NCBI RefSeq assembly: GCF_965204125.1
Contig: NZ_OZ241968.1
Span: 2,046,001-2,110,000, forward strand
DNA length: 64,000 nt
Origin: Poriferisodalis sp965204125
GTDB taxonomy: Bacteria; Actinomycetota; Acidimicrobiia; Acidimicrobiales; Poriferisodalaceae
Direction of reading: 5' to 3'
Shown one piece after another: positions 9,675-20,075 of the stretch; positions within the stretch are counted from its first letter, which is position 1; each line of letters starts with the position of its first letter. The translations under genes and the position numbers were made by a program. The notes beneath the pieces are model-generated. The model searched no databases. It saw nothing but the letters and a program-made list of their open reading frames with translations, and was not told where the DNA came from.

Positions 9675-10108
9675 GCTCCGCCACAGTCGACCACTCTCCT
9701 GAGCGCGACCTTGCGTTCGACATGGCGCGCCGCAGTCTGTGGGTGTTTCCCGCCTGGGTTGTCGTCAGCGGGTTCATCTGGGGCATAGGCGGGGCGCTCT
9801 CGTCGGCACTCGGCTACGCGCTGGTCATCGGCAACCTTGCGGCGGCCGCGGTGCTGATGGCGTGGGGCGCGCGCACGTCGCCGGTCGCGCTCATGGGGGC
9901 AACGCTGGGCGGCTTCATCGTGCGGCTCGCAGTGCTCGCCGGCATTGTTCTGGGGGCCAGTCAGCTCAGCTTCTTCGAGCCCGTGCCCCTCGCGATCACC
10001 ATCGTCGCGAGCCATCTCGGTTTGCTTGCGTGGGAGATCCGCTATGTTTCCCTGCGGCTCGCAGCCCCAGGCCTTGATCTCCAACGTCCCGGCAAGGAGC
10101 AGAAGTGA
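9671..10108 (+). CDS. ATP synthase protein I-like membrane protein
   Basis: 145 residues with four predicted membrane helices (around 25-45, 47-65, 72-95 and 103-122): LWVFPAWVVVSGFIWGIGG, ALVIGNLAAAAVLMAWGA and so on. Topology, size and position directly before atpB match AtpI-like proteins, which help assemble the Fo rotor. Sequence conservation in this family is low, so the name rests on context. The GTG start overlaps the previous gene by 4 bp and its stop overlaps atpB by 4 bp, so translation is probably coupled through the whole leader of the operon. Confidence 0.7.
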   Translation: MSSATVDHSPERDLAFDMARRSLWVFPAWVVVSGFIWGIGGALSSALGYALVIGNLAAAAVLMAWGARTSPVALMGATLGGFIVRLAVLAGIVLGASQLSFFEPVPLAITIVASHLGLLAWEIRYVSLRLAAPGLDLQRPGKEQK

Positions 10109-10929
10109 ACCTGCTAGCGCTGACCTTCCCTGACATCGGGCACCTCTTGGAGTGGCCGGGCCTCTTCGGGCACGACCCGGTGACGGGCACGAACGAGTGG
10201 TACGCGCTGAACAAGGTCGGCATCATCTACCTCTTCGCCCTCGTGGCGACGGTTCTGATGTTCGTGATGGCCAAGCGTCGCTACGACCGGGCCGAAGTCA
10301 TCACCGCCCCTCGCGGCATCCAGACCGTGGCGGAGACCTCGGTCGGGTTCATCCGCGAGAACATCATCATGCAGACCATCGGACCGGACGGCCTGCGCTA
10401 CCTGCCGTTCTTGCTGACGATGTTCTTCTTCATCCTGTTTTCGAACATCACCGAGGTTGTGCCGCTGATCCACTTCCCGGGCAACGCCCGCATGGCGATG
10501 CCGGTCACGCTCGCACTGCTGGTGTGGGTGATCTACAACACGATCGGCATCAAGCACCACGGGTTCTTCGGCTACCTGAAGAACGTCTGCATTCCGCCCG
10601 GCGTGCCCAAGGCGTTGTTGATCATCGTCTTGCCCATCGAGTTCATATCGACAATCGTCGTACGGCCCTTCTCGCTGGCGGTGCGGCTCTTCGCCAACAT
10701 GCTTGCCGGCCACCTGTTGCTGGTGACGTTCGCTGTGCTGTCGCACACGGTGTTCTGGCTGGCGCTCACCGACAGCACGCCCACGTGGCTCGTCATCATC
10801 ACGCCAGCCCCGTTCCTGATGCTGATAGGCCTCACAGGATTCGAGATCTTGGTGGCGTTCCTGCAGGCGTTCATCTTCACGATCCTCACCGCCGTCTACA
10901 TCGGCGGCTCGCTGCACCCCGAGCACTAG
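10105..10929 (+). CDS. atpB: ATP synthase Fo subunit a
   Basis: 274 residues, GTG start in a GTGA overlap. Subunit a forms the proton half-channels beside the c-ring. The essential arginine is in helix 4, in VVRPFSLAVRLFANMLAGHLL, and the conserved C-terminal GFEILVAFLQAFIFTILTAVYIGGS helix follows. The early motif FILFSNITEVVPLIHFPG is typical of bacterial subunit a. Five to six membrane helices are visible. A 109-base non-coding gap separates it from atpE, the longest in the operon; it ends in an ACAGGAG ribosome-binding site that may raise atpE translation, since c is needed in about ten copies. Confidence 0.96.
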   Translation: MNLLALTFPDIGHLLEWPGLFGHDPVTGTNEWYALNKVGIIYLFALVATVLMFVMAKRRYDRAEVITAPRGIQTVAETSVGFIRENIIMQTIGPDGLRYLPFLLTMFFFILFSNITEVVPLIHFPGNARMAMPVTLALLVWVIYNTIGIKHHGFFGYLKNVCIPPGVPKALLIIVLPIEFISTIVVRPFSLAVRLFANMLAGHLLLVTFAVLSHTVFWLALTDSTPTWLVIITPAPFLMLIGLTGFEILVAFLQAFIFTILTAVYIGGSLHPEH

Positions 10930-11038
10930 GCCCAACTCCAATCCAGATCATCCAGTTCCCATCGACCAACGGCCGCACAGTGCCCCGGCGCTCCGGCCCC
11001 TGCCCCAAGAACCCATACAACACAGGAGATAACGAGTA

Positions 11039-11290
11039 ATGGACTTGCTCGCACAAGCGGACACCGCAGTTGACGGCCTCAAGGCGCTCGGCGCCGGCCT
11101 CGGCTATGGCCTCGCAGCCATCGGCCCGGGCGTCGGCATCGGCCTCGTCGTCGGCAACGCCATCACCGCAATGGCTCGCCAACCCGAATCAGCAGGCATG
11201 GTCCGTACGACCATGTTCCTGGGCATCGCGTTCACCGAGGCCTTGGCCCTCATCGGTTTCGTGGTGTTCATCCTGCTCAACTTCACCTAG
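11039..11290 (+). CDS. atpE: ATP synthase Fo subunit c
   Basis: 83 residues forming a two-helix hairpin: helix 1 contains the Gly-rich GLGYGLAAIGPGVGIGLVVG, the loop is ARQPES, and helix 2 contains the ion-binding carboxylate Glu67 in LGIAFTEALALIGFV. It lacks the Gln/Ser-Thr pattern of sodium-type c subunits, so protons are the likely coupling ion. The rings of this subunit drive rotation. AGGAGA about 11 bases before the ATG is a good ribosome-binding site. The stop codon TAG is itself part of the AGGAGG site for atpF. Confidence 0.97.
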   Translation: MDLLAQADTAVDGLKALGAGLGYGLAAIGPGVGIGLVVGNAITAMARQPESAGMVRTTMFLGIAFTEALALIGFVVFILLNFT

Positions 11291-11299
11291 GAGGCGGCA

Positions 11300-11833
11300 G
11301 TGAACGCACTATCCGGCCTGCTCGCAGCATCCGAGGGCGAGTCGTCCAACCCGATCATTCCCGCATGGTTCGAGGTGATCTGGGGTTCGATCGCGTTCTT
11401 CATTCTCCTCTTCGTGATGTGGAAGCTGGCGCTGCCGCCGATCCGGCGGGCAATGGAGGCGCGCACCGAGCGCATCCAGGGCGACCTCGACGACGCCGCG
11501 ACCGCCAAGACCGAAGCCGAGGAGTTGCGCGCGTCCTACGACGCCCGCTTGGCCGAGGCCAACGCGGAAGCGGCGCGAATCATCGAGGAAGCGCGTGCAC
11601 AGGCCGAGGAAGTCCGCCAGGAGCGACTCGCGGCCATCGAGCCCGAGATCGCCGAGCGACGTGCGCAGGCCGAGGCCGATATCGAGGCCGCCCGCGAACG
11701 TGCCATGGCCGAGGTGCGGGCCGACATCACTTCGATCGCGGTAGGCGCCGCTGAGCAGGTAGTGATGGCCAGCATCGACGAGGCGGCGCATGCCCAGTTG
11801 ATCGAGGACTACATCGAGCGGGTGGGGAACTGA
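11300..11833 (+). CDS. atpF: ATP synthase Fo subunit b
   Basis: 177 residues, GTG start with a perfect AGGAGG (11289-11294) five bases upstream. One N-terminal membrane helix (EVIWGSIAFFILLFVMWKLALP, about 22-43) is followed by a long Ala/Glu/Arg-rich coiled coil (AEANAEAARIIEEARAQAEE), the peripheral stalk. The subunit holds the alpha/beta hexamer against rotation. It is a stand-alone b subunit; mycobacteria fuse a second b-like segment to delta, which is not the case here. Confidence 0.95.
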   Translation: MNALSGLLAASEGESSNPIIPAWFEVIWGSIAFFILLFVMWKLALPPIRRAMEARTERIQGDLDDAATAKTEAEELRASYDARLAEANAEAARIIEEARAQAEEVRQERLAAIEPEIAERRAQAEADIEAARERAMAEVRADITSIAVGAAEQVVMASIDEAAHAQLIEDYIERVGN

Positions 11834-11918
11834 GCCATCCCGCCGAAGGTTCCCGCCGTCACCCGCAGCACCGCTCTGGCTGCAGCGGCAGGCGGCGGAC
11901 CCCACAGGAGTTGAACTG

Positions 11919-11939
11919 ATGATCAGGATCGACCGATGA
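11919..11939 (+). other. Six-codon leader frame overlapping the atpH start
   Basis: ATG at 11919 opens a frame of six codons (MIRIDR) whose TGA (11937-11939) overlaps the atpH ATG (11936) as ATGA. The only good ribosome-binding site here, CAGGAG (11905-11910), is spaced for this ATG, not for atpH. Ribosomes may therefore load on the mini-frame and restart on atpH. This is inference from spacing alone. Confidence 0.4.
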
Positions 11940-12463
11940 GCGAGCGAACCGAGGGCTACGCCGGCGCTGTGGTCGCTATCGCCCAGGCCGAAGACGTGCT
12001 CGACCGAGTCACCTCTGAGCTGGCGTCCGTGGGACGGGCTGCATCGGGCAATGAAGAGCTGCGCCGCGTGCTGTCAGACCGCACGGTGCCAGCGTCACGT
12101 CGCATCGGCATCGTGGAAGATCTGCTGGCTTCGGTGGCCTCACCGATCACGCTGAATGTGGTGGCGATGCTGGTGGGGGCCGGCCGAGGCGGCGACCTCG
12201 AGGCCATTGCGACCGAAGCGTTGGAGCTGGCTGCAGCCACGCGTGGCGAGGCGGTGGCCGAAGTTCGCTCGGCAGTCGCGCTCACCGACGAACAAATCGC
12301 CCGGGTGGCCGAGGCGCTGAGCCGTGCCAGCGGCCGCAACGTGACCGTCCATGTCGTAGTCGACACCGAGATCATCGGAGGATTGACCGCCCAGATCGGC
12401 GACACAGTCTTCGACGGCTCGGTTCGCACCCGGCTCGACCAGATGAAGGAGCGCCTGTCGTGA
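11936..12463 (+). CDS. atpH: ATP synthase F1 subunit delta
   Basis: 175 residues. Delta links the peripheral stalk b to the top of the alpha/beta hexamer. The N-terminal helical domain (YAGAVVAIAQAEDVLDRVTSEL) and the conserved C-terminal IIGGLTAQIGDTVFDGSVRTRLDQMKERL confirm the family. It follows a 102-base gap after atpF that contains a possible six-codon leader frame. Its stop overlaps atpA by 4 bp (GTGA). It is not fused to a b subunit, unlike the mycobacterial form. Confidence 0.95.
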   Translation: MSERTEGYAGAVVAIAQAEDVLDRVTSELASVGRAASGNEELRRVLSDRTVPASRRIGIVEDLLASVASPITLNVVAMLVGAGRGGDLEAIATEALELAAATRGEAVAEVRSAVALTDEQIARVAEALSRASGRNVTVHVVVDTEIIGGLTAQIGDTVFDGSVRTRLDQMKERLS

Positions 12464-14022
12464 CCGATCTTTCCATCAACACAGCCGATATCACCTCTGC
12501 GATTCGCCGGAATCTCGAAGGCTTCGATCCGTCGATCGAGTCTGGCACCGTCGGACGCATTCTCGAGGTCGGCGACGGCATCGCCCGTGTCTCGGGCCTG
12601 CCCGGCTGCTCGGTGAACGAGATCCTCGAGTTCCAGAGCGGCGACGTCGGCCTGGCGCTGAACCTCGACGAAGAGTCGATCGGCGCCGTCGTGCTGGGCA
12701 GCGTCGAGCACATCGAGGAAGGCCAGGCAGTGCGGGCCACAGGTCGCATCCTGTCGGTGCCGGTCGGCGACGCCGTGCTCGGCCGCGTCGTGAACGCGCT
12801 TGGCCAGCCGGTCGACGGCCAGGGCGAGATCACTGGTGCAGTCGAGCGGCGCATGGAGATCCAGGCACCCGGCGTGATGGGCCGCAAGCCGGTGCACGAA
12901 CCGCTGCAGACAGGCATCAAGGCGATCGACTCGATGACGCCGGTCGGCAGGGGCCAGCGCGAGCTCATCATCGGCGACCGCAAGACCGGCAAGACCTCCG
13001 TCGCGGTCGACACGATCCTGAACCAGGCCGGCCTGGGTGTGAAGTGCATCTACGTGGCCATCGGGCAGAAGGGCTCGACGGTGGCGCAGGTGGTGAACAC
13101 GCTGCGTGAGCGCGGCGCCATGGAGTACACGGTGGTGGTCTCGGCGCCTGCGTCAGACCCCGCGCCGTTCAAGTATCTGGCGCCGTACGCGGGCTGCGCC
13201 ATGGGCCAACACTGGATGGAGACCGGCGACCACGCCCTCATCGTCTATGACGACCTGTCCAAGCAGGCCGAGGCGTACCGCCAGATGTCGCTGCTGTTGC
13301 GCCGGCCGCCAGGCCGTGAGGCCTACCCGGGCGACGTCTTCTACCTGCATAGCCGGCTGCTGGAGCGCGCCGCCAAGCTGTCCGATGCCAACGGCGCGGG
13401 CTCGCTGACGGCGCTGCCGATCATCGAGACCAAGGCGGGCGACGTGTCGGCGTACATCCCGACCAACGTGATCTCGATCACCGACGGCCAGATCTACCTC
13501 CAGGACGACCTGTTCAAGTCGGGCGTGCGTCCCGCCGTGGATGTGGGCATCTCGGTGTCGCGGGTGGGGTCGGCTGCGCAGACCAAGGCCATGAAGAGCG
13601 TGGCCGGCACGCTCAAGATCGACCTCGCCCAGTTTCGCGACCTCGAGGCATTCGCCACGTTCGGCTCCGAGCTCGACGCCGTGTCGGCGGCGCAGCTCGG
13701 CCGCGGCTACCGGCTCGTGGAGCTGCTCAAGCAGGGGCTCAACTCGCCGATGCCGGTGGAGGAGCAGGTGGTCGTGATCTATGCGGGCACCAATGGTTAT
13801 GTCGACGGCATCGACGTCGACGACGTAAACCGTTACGAGGAAGAACTGCTGGCCTATATGAGCACCCGCCACAGCGCATTGATGTCGGACATCCGCTCCA
13901 CTGGCGATGTCGACGCGGCCTCGCTGCAGGCGGCCGTCGAGGCATTCACCGCCCAGTTCGTGGGCACTGCCGAAGGCAGCGACGGTGCGTCTGCCGGTGC
14001 AGACGCCGGCGGCGAGGACTGA
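12460..14022 (+). CDS. atpA: ATP synthase F1 subunit alpha
   Basis: 520 residues, GTG start overlapping atpH. Alpha carries non-catalytic nucleotide sites. The Walker A GDRKTGKT lies at 172-179, the segment ALIVYDDLSKQAEAYRQMSLLLRRPPGREAYPGD is complete, and the arginine-finger loop reads SVSRVGSAAQTKAMK. The C-terminus ends in an Ala/Gly/Asp-rich tail (GSDGASAGADAGGED), slightly longer than in E. coli. It is full length and in the standard position between delta and gamma. Confidence 0.98.
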   Translation: MTDLSINTADITSAIRRNLEGFDPSIESGTVGRILEVGDGIARVSGLPGCSVNEILEFQSGDVGLALNLDEESIGAVVLGSVEHIEEGQAVRATGRILSVPVGDAVLGRVVNALGQPVDGQGEITGAVERRMEIQAPGVMGRKPVHEPLQTGIKAIDSMTPVGRGQRELIIGDRKTGKTSVAVDTILNQAGLGVKCIYVAIGQKGSTVAQVVNTLRERGAMEYTVVVSAPASDPAPFKYLAPYAGCAMGQHWMETGDHALIVYDDLSKQAEAYRQMSLLLRRPPGREAYPGDVFYLHSRLLERAAKLSDANGAGSLTALPIIETKAGDVSAYIPTNVISITDGQIYLQDDLFKSGVRPAVDVGISVSRVGSAAQTKAMKSVAGTLKIDLAQFRDLEAFATFGSELDAVSAAQLGRGYRLVELLKQGLNSPMPVEEQVVVIYAGTNGYVDGIDVDDVNRYEEELLAYMSTRHSALMSDIRSTGDVDAASLQAAVEAFTAQFVGTAEGSDGASAGADAGGED

Positions 14023-14040
14023 GCGGGGAACTGAGCACCG

Positions 14041-15009
14041 ATGGCAAGCGGTCAGGAGCGCATTCTTCGGCGTCGCATCAGGTCGATCGACGCCACCAAG
14101 AAGATCACGCGCGCCATGGAGCTGATTGCGGCCTCTCGTATCGTGCGAGCGCAAGCCCGAGTGCGGGCAGCACGGCCGTACAGCGACAAGGTGACCGCCG
14201 TCATTGCCAACCTGGCGTCCGCCGGCGGCGAAGCCGACCACCCGCTGCTGCGCGAGCCGGCCGAGGTGACCAAGGTCGCCTACGTGGCCATCGCCGCAGA
14301 CCGCGGTCTGTGCGGCGGGTACAACAACAATGTCCTGCGGGCCACCGAGCGGGCCATCGCCGCCGACGCAGCGGAGGGCCGTGACTACGAGCTGGTGCTG
14401 TCAGGGCGCAAGGCGCTCGGGTACTTCCGCTTCCGCGACTATCGCATCGCAGCAGGATTCGAGGGCTTCAGCGACCAACCCAGCTACGCCGACGCTCAGC
14501 AGGTTGCCGCGGCGGCGACGGAGCTGTTCGAGAACGGCTGCCAGCGGGTGATGCTCGCCTACACCCAGTTCCACTCCATGGGAAACCAGTCGGTGGCCAT
14601 CGTGCCGTTCATGCCGCTCGACACGGGTGAGCTCGACGAAGCAGACGGCGCCGAGAGTTCGGCGGGCGGCCCCGAAGGCGGCTACGAGTTCGAGCCCGAA
14701 CCCGCCGTCATTCTGGAGCGGCTGCTGCCGCGCTATGCAGAAGCCAGGCTCTATTCGGCGCTGCTTGAGGCCTCGGCATCGGAGCACGCGGCCCGCCAGC
14801 GCGCCATGAAGGCAGCCACCGACAACGCCGAGGAACTCAAGACCAACCTGACGCGCGTCATGAACCGTGCCCGTCAGGACGCCATCACCACCGAGATCAT
14901 GGAGATCGTCGGCGGTGCCGAGGCGCTTGCGCAGACCGGCGGCGAAGTCGACCTGCTGTCAGACACCATCGAAGCCCGCACCGTGGACTTGTTCCGTGCA
15001 CGCGAGTAA
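14041..15009 (+). CDS. atpG: ATP synthase F1 subunit gamma
   Basis: 322 residues. Gamma is the central rotor shaft. The N-terminal helix RRRIRSIDATKKITRAMELIAASRIVRAQ and the C-terminal helix MKAATDNAEELKTNLTRVMNRARQDAITTEIMEIVGGAEAL are the conserved coiled-coil pair. Between them lies the Rossmann-like domain (VAYVAIAADRGLCGGYNNNVLR). An acidic insertion around residues 195-220 (DEADGAESSAGGPEGG) makes it a little longer than the roughly 290-residue E. coli protein; actinobacterial gammas often carry such a loop. Confidence 0.97.
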   Translation: MASGQERILRRRIRSIDATKKITRAMELIAASRIVRAQARVRAARPYSDKVTAVIANLASAGGEADHPLLREPAEVTKVAYVAIAADRGLCGGYNNNVLRATERAIAADAAEGRDYELVLSGRKALGYFRFRDYRIAAGFEGFSDQPSYADAQQVAAAATELFENGCQRVMLAYTQFHSMGNQSVAIVPFMPLDTGELDEADGAESSAGGPEGGYEFEPEPAVILERLLPRYAEARLYSALLEASASEHAARQRAMKAATDNAEELKTNLTRVMNRARQDAITTEIMEIVGGAEALAQTGGEVDLLSDTIEARTVDLFRARE

Positions 15010-15048
15010 CCCCACCGAGCCTCCGCTCTGCTCCAAGGAGTGACAGAC

Positions 15049-16506
<1,458 letters not shown>

Positions 16507-16544
16507 GGGCCGGCACCCCAAGAGACGGATGCAGGTCGAGGCCT

Positions 16545-16928
16545 ATGCAGGTTGAACTTGTCTCACCCGAAGCGGTGCTGTTCAGCGGCGAGTGCAGCCA
16601 AGTCGTGACGCGCACGGTCGACGGCGACATCGCCTTCCTCGACCACCACGCAGCCTTCATCGGAGCGCTCGACATCGGGCAGACCCAGCTCTGGGCATCC
16701 GACGGCATCGTGACACTGGCGCTCAACCGCGGCTTCGTCGAAGTCAGCAATAACGTCGTGACAATCCTCAGCGATGCTGCCTACGCAGCCGATGAGATCG
16801 ACGTCGCTGCTGCACAGGCCGACCTCGAAGCTGCCCAAGCCGCAGTCGCGGCCGACGACGACGATGACGACGCCAAGGCAGCCGTGGCCTGGGCCGAGAC
16901 ACGCATCGCAGTTGCCAGCGCCGCCTGA
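16545..16928 (+). CDS. atpC: ATP synthase F1 subunit epsilon
   Basis: 127 residues from the ATG at 16545, where homology begins (MQVELVSPEAVLFSGE). Epsilon couples F1 to the c-ring and can inhibit hydrolysis. The N-terminal beta-sandwich shows the typical DGDIAFLDHHAAFIGAL and NRGFVEVSNNVVTILSD. The C-terminal helical hairpin is short and contains a run of six aspartates (about residues 103-108), which could weaken its inhibitory insertion. An in-frame open stretch upstream belongs to atpD sequence and was excluded. It is the last gene of the operon. Confidence 0.93.
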   Translation: MQVELVSPEAVLFSGECSQVVTRTVDGDIAFLDHHAAFIGALDIGQTQLWASDGIVTLALNRGFVEVSNNVVTILSDAAYAADEIDVAAAQADLEAAQAAVAADDDDDDAKAAVAWAETRIAVASAA

Positions 16929-17066
16929 GCGCGGTCGCCGTACCTTCCCCAGCCAACAGGCGTCGCCGTTGATCGCGGCTTGACCGTTGGGCCCGCGAAT
17001 GTCGTAGCGCCCGCGTGGTGCCTGCAAACATGTGAGCGTCCTGTCGCAGCCCGGAAAGGACTTCTC

Positions 17067-18338
<1,272 letters not shown>

Positions 18339-18345
18339 CGGCCCG

Positions 18346-18367
18346 GGGCCGGTCGCCGCACCGGCCC
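18346..18367. terminator. GC-rich hairpin between convergent amt and hisI
   Basis: Perfect 8-bp inverted repeat GGGCCGGT / ACCGGCCC with a 6-base loop. It lies 8 bases after the amt stop and 26 bases from the hisI stop. It has no T-run on either side, so it is at best a Rho-independent terminator of the U-less type described for high-GC actinobacteria, or a 3'-end stabiliser serving both genes. Confidence 0.5.
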
Positions 18368-18392
18368 GGCAGACGCCAGCTGCAGAGTTGGC

Positions 18393-18887
18393 TCAGCCGT
18401 CCAAGTGGCTCAGCTCGGTGGGGCTGTCGACAGCGCGGTAGTAGCAGCCGGGGCGGGAGTTGCCGCTCGCGTCGCGGGTATGGCAAGCGCCGCCGCCATC
18501 GCGCCGCACCCGGTACAGCAGCGAGTTCTGCTCGCAGTTCACTCGCACGTCGACGAGTGACAGGGTGTCGCCCGAGGTGGCGCCTTTGTGCCAGATCTCG
18601 TTGCGCGACGTGGAATACAGCACCGCGCTGCGTCGCTCGAACGTGAGCCGCAGTGCCTCCTCGTTGGCATAGCCGATGAACAGCACGTCGCCGCTGTCGG
18701 CGTCCTGCAGCACGACCGGCACCACCTGATGGCCGTCACGTCCGATCTGGGCCACCTTGCCGAAGTCGATGAGTGCGACTGTGCCTTCTTCGAGCTCGTT
18801 GACGACTGTGCCCTCTTCGAGCTCGTTGCCGACCGGGGCGTCCGGTGCTGGCTCGCTCCCGGAGTTGAGATTCTGGGTCTCAGCCAT
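18393..18887 (-). CDS. hisI: Phosphoribosyl-AMP cyclohydrolase
   Basis: 164 residues. HisI opens the purine ring of phosphoribosyl-AMP, step 3 of histidine synthesis. Core motifs: DVLFIGYANEEALRLTF, STSRNEIWHKGATSGD, the metal cysteine in DVRVNCEQNSLLY, and the C-terminal zinc cysteines in GACHTRDASGNSRPGCYY, spaced a little wider than in many HisI proteins. It is a stand-alone enzyme with no HisE domain. The N-terminal 35 residues are an acidic extension containing a 9-residue tandem duplication (NELEEGTVV / NELEEGTVA). It lies 3 bases downstream of glpX on the same strand and is surely co-transcribed with it; no other his genes are nearby. Confidence 0.9.
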   Translation of the reverse strand: MAETQNLNSGSEPAPDAPVGNELEEGTVVNELEEGTVALIDFGKVAQIGRDGHQVVPVVLQDADSGDVLFIGYANEEALRLTFERRSAVLYSTSRNEIWHKGATSGDTLSLVDVRVNCEQNSLLYRVRRDGGGACHTRDASGNSRPGCYYRAVDSPTELSHLDG

Positions 18888-18890
18888 GGC

Positions 18891-19931
18891 TCAGGTGAAG
18901 TCCACCGCGGCGTAGGCGCTGAGCTTGTCGATGTCGTGGGTGGCCTTGATGTGGCGCACGGTGCCGCTGCGGGAGCGCATCACGAGCGAGTCGGTGGTGG
19001 CGCGATGCGCCGTGAACTTCACGCCGTGCAGCAATTCGCCGTCGGTGATGCCGGTGGCAGCAAAGAAAACGTCGTCGGACTGGACGAGATCGTCGATGTG
19101 CAGCACCCGGTCGAGGTCGTAGCCGGCGGCAACGGCTGCCTGGCGCTCATGGTCGTTGCGGGGCCACAGCCGGCCCTGCAGCTCGCCGCCGAGGCACTTC
19201 AGCGCCGCTGCCGAGATGATGCCTTCGGGCGTGCCGCCGATGCCGAACAGCACGTCGGTCGAGTCGCTCGCGGCCGCGGAGATGGCACCGGCCACATCGC
19301 CGTCGGGAATGAGCCTGATGCGAGCGCCTGTCTCGCGGATCTCCCCGATCAGCTCGGAGTGGCGATCGCGGTCGAGCACCACCGCGGTGAGGTCGCGCAG
19401 ACCTTGGCCGGTGGCCTCTGCGATGGCTCGCAGGTTCTCTGCGGGCGACCGGTTCAGGTCGACGACGCCCTTGGCGTCGGGACCCACAGCGATTTTCTCC
19501 ATGTAGACGCACGGACCGGGATCCAGCATGGTGCCGCGCGGCGAGACGGCGATCACCGCGATGGCATTGCCCCGTCCGAGCGATGTCAGCGTGGTGCCAT
19601 CGATCGGGTCCACCGCGACGTCGGTCAGAGCCCCGGTGCCGTCGCCGATCAGCTCGCCGTTGAACAGCATCGGCGCTTCGTCCTTCTCGCCCTCGCCGAT
19701 CACGACGATGCCGTCCATCGGCACGCTCGACAGCACCACCCGCATGGCGTCCACCGCGGCGCCGTCGGCGCCGTCTTTGTCGCCGCGGCCCATCCAGCGT
19801 GAAGCGGCCATTGCTGCCGCCTCGGTAGTGCGCACCAGTTCGAGTGCCAGGTTGCGATCAGGTGCCTGACGGCTGAGATCTGGACCGCCGACGCGACCTC
19901 GATCGCTGCGGAACCTGCGATTGTCATTCAT
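18891..19931 (-). CDS. glpX: Class II fructose-1,6-bisphosphatase
   Basis: 346 residues from the ATG at 19931 (MNDNRRFRSDRG). GlpX hydrolyses fructose-1,6-bisphosphate in gluconeogenesis and is the usual FBPase of actinobacteria. Metal-binding and substrate motifs are complete: VVIGEGEKDEAPMLFNGE, VDPIDGTTLTSLGRGNA, the GIGGTPEGIISAAALKCLGG loop and GITDGELLHGVKF. The frame stays open upstream but has no homology there. The 5' side, shared with the divergent lhgO, carries copy B of the element also found before glyA, ending 56 bases before the ATG. hisI follows after 3 bases. Confidence 0.95.
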   Translation of the reverse strand: MNDNRRFRSDRGRVGGPDLSRQAPDRNLALELVRTTEAAAMAASRWMGRGDKDGADGAAVDAMRVVLSSVPMDGIVVIGEGEKDEAPMLFNGELIGDGTGALTDVAVDPIDGTTLTSLGRGNAIAVIAVSPRGTMLDPGPCVYMEKIAVGPDAKGVVDLNRSPAENLRAIAEATGQGLRDLTAVVLDRDRHSELIGEIRETGARIRLIPDGDVAGAISAAASDSTDVLFGIGGTPEGIISAAALKCLGGELQGRLWPRNDHERQAAVAAGYDLDRVLHIDDLVQSDDVFFAATGITDGELLHGVKFTAHRATTDSLVMRSRSGTVRHIKATHDIDKLSAYAAVDFT

Positions 19932-19987
19932 TGCCGCCGACCCTAGAGGATGCGCGGAGAGATGAGCCTTCTGATTAGGCCTCTTGT

Positions 19988-20046
19988 GCTTCCCGCTCTT
20001 GTTCCCCGTTCTCATGCGATTGGGCTCACGGGCCGCTCGGGCCACG
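19988..20046 (-). repeat. Two-block element upstream of glpX (copy B)
   Basis: Read on the minus strand, 20046-20024 is identical to the 23-base block 1 before glyA, and 20004-19988 matches block 2 with one difference. The spacer is 19 bases here against 5 there. Both copies point toward the start codon of the downstream gene (glpX here, 56 bases away). Conservation of both blocks with a variable spacer argues for selection on the blocks rather than a simple duplication. Confidence 0.6.
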
Positions 20047-20075
20047 GCTTCGCCTCTGGCGATAGCTTCGCCCCG

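Noticed and set aside
16980..16985. TTGACC as a -35 box for amt
   Set aside because: No acceptable -10 lies 16-18 bases downstream, so I did not list a promoter.
19950..20075. Longer start for the L-2-hydroxyglutarate oxidase-like gene
   Set aside because: This stretch contains the repeat element upstream of divergent glpX, and the FAD fold begins just after 20076.
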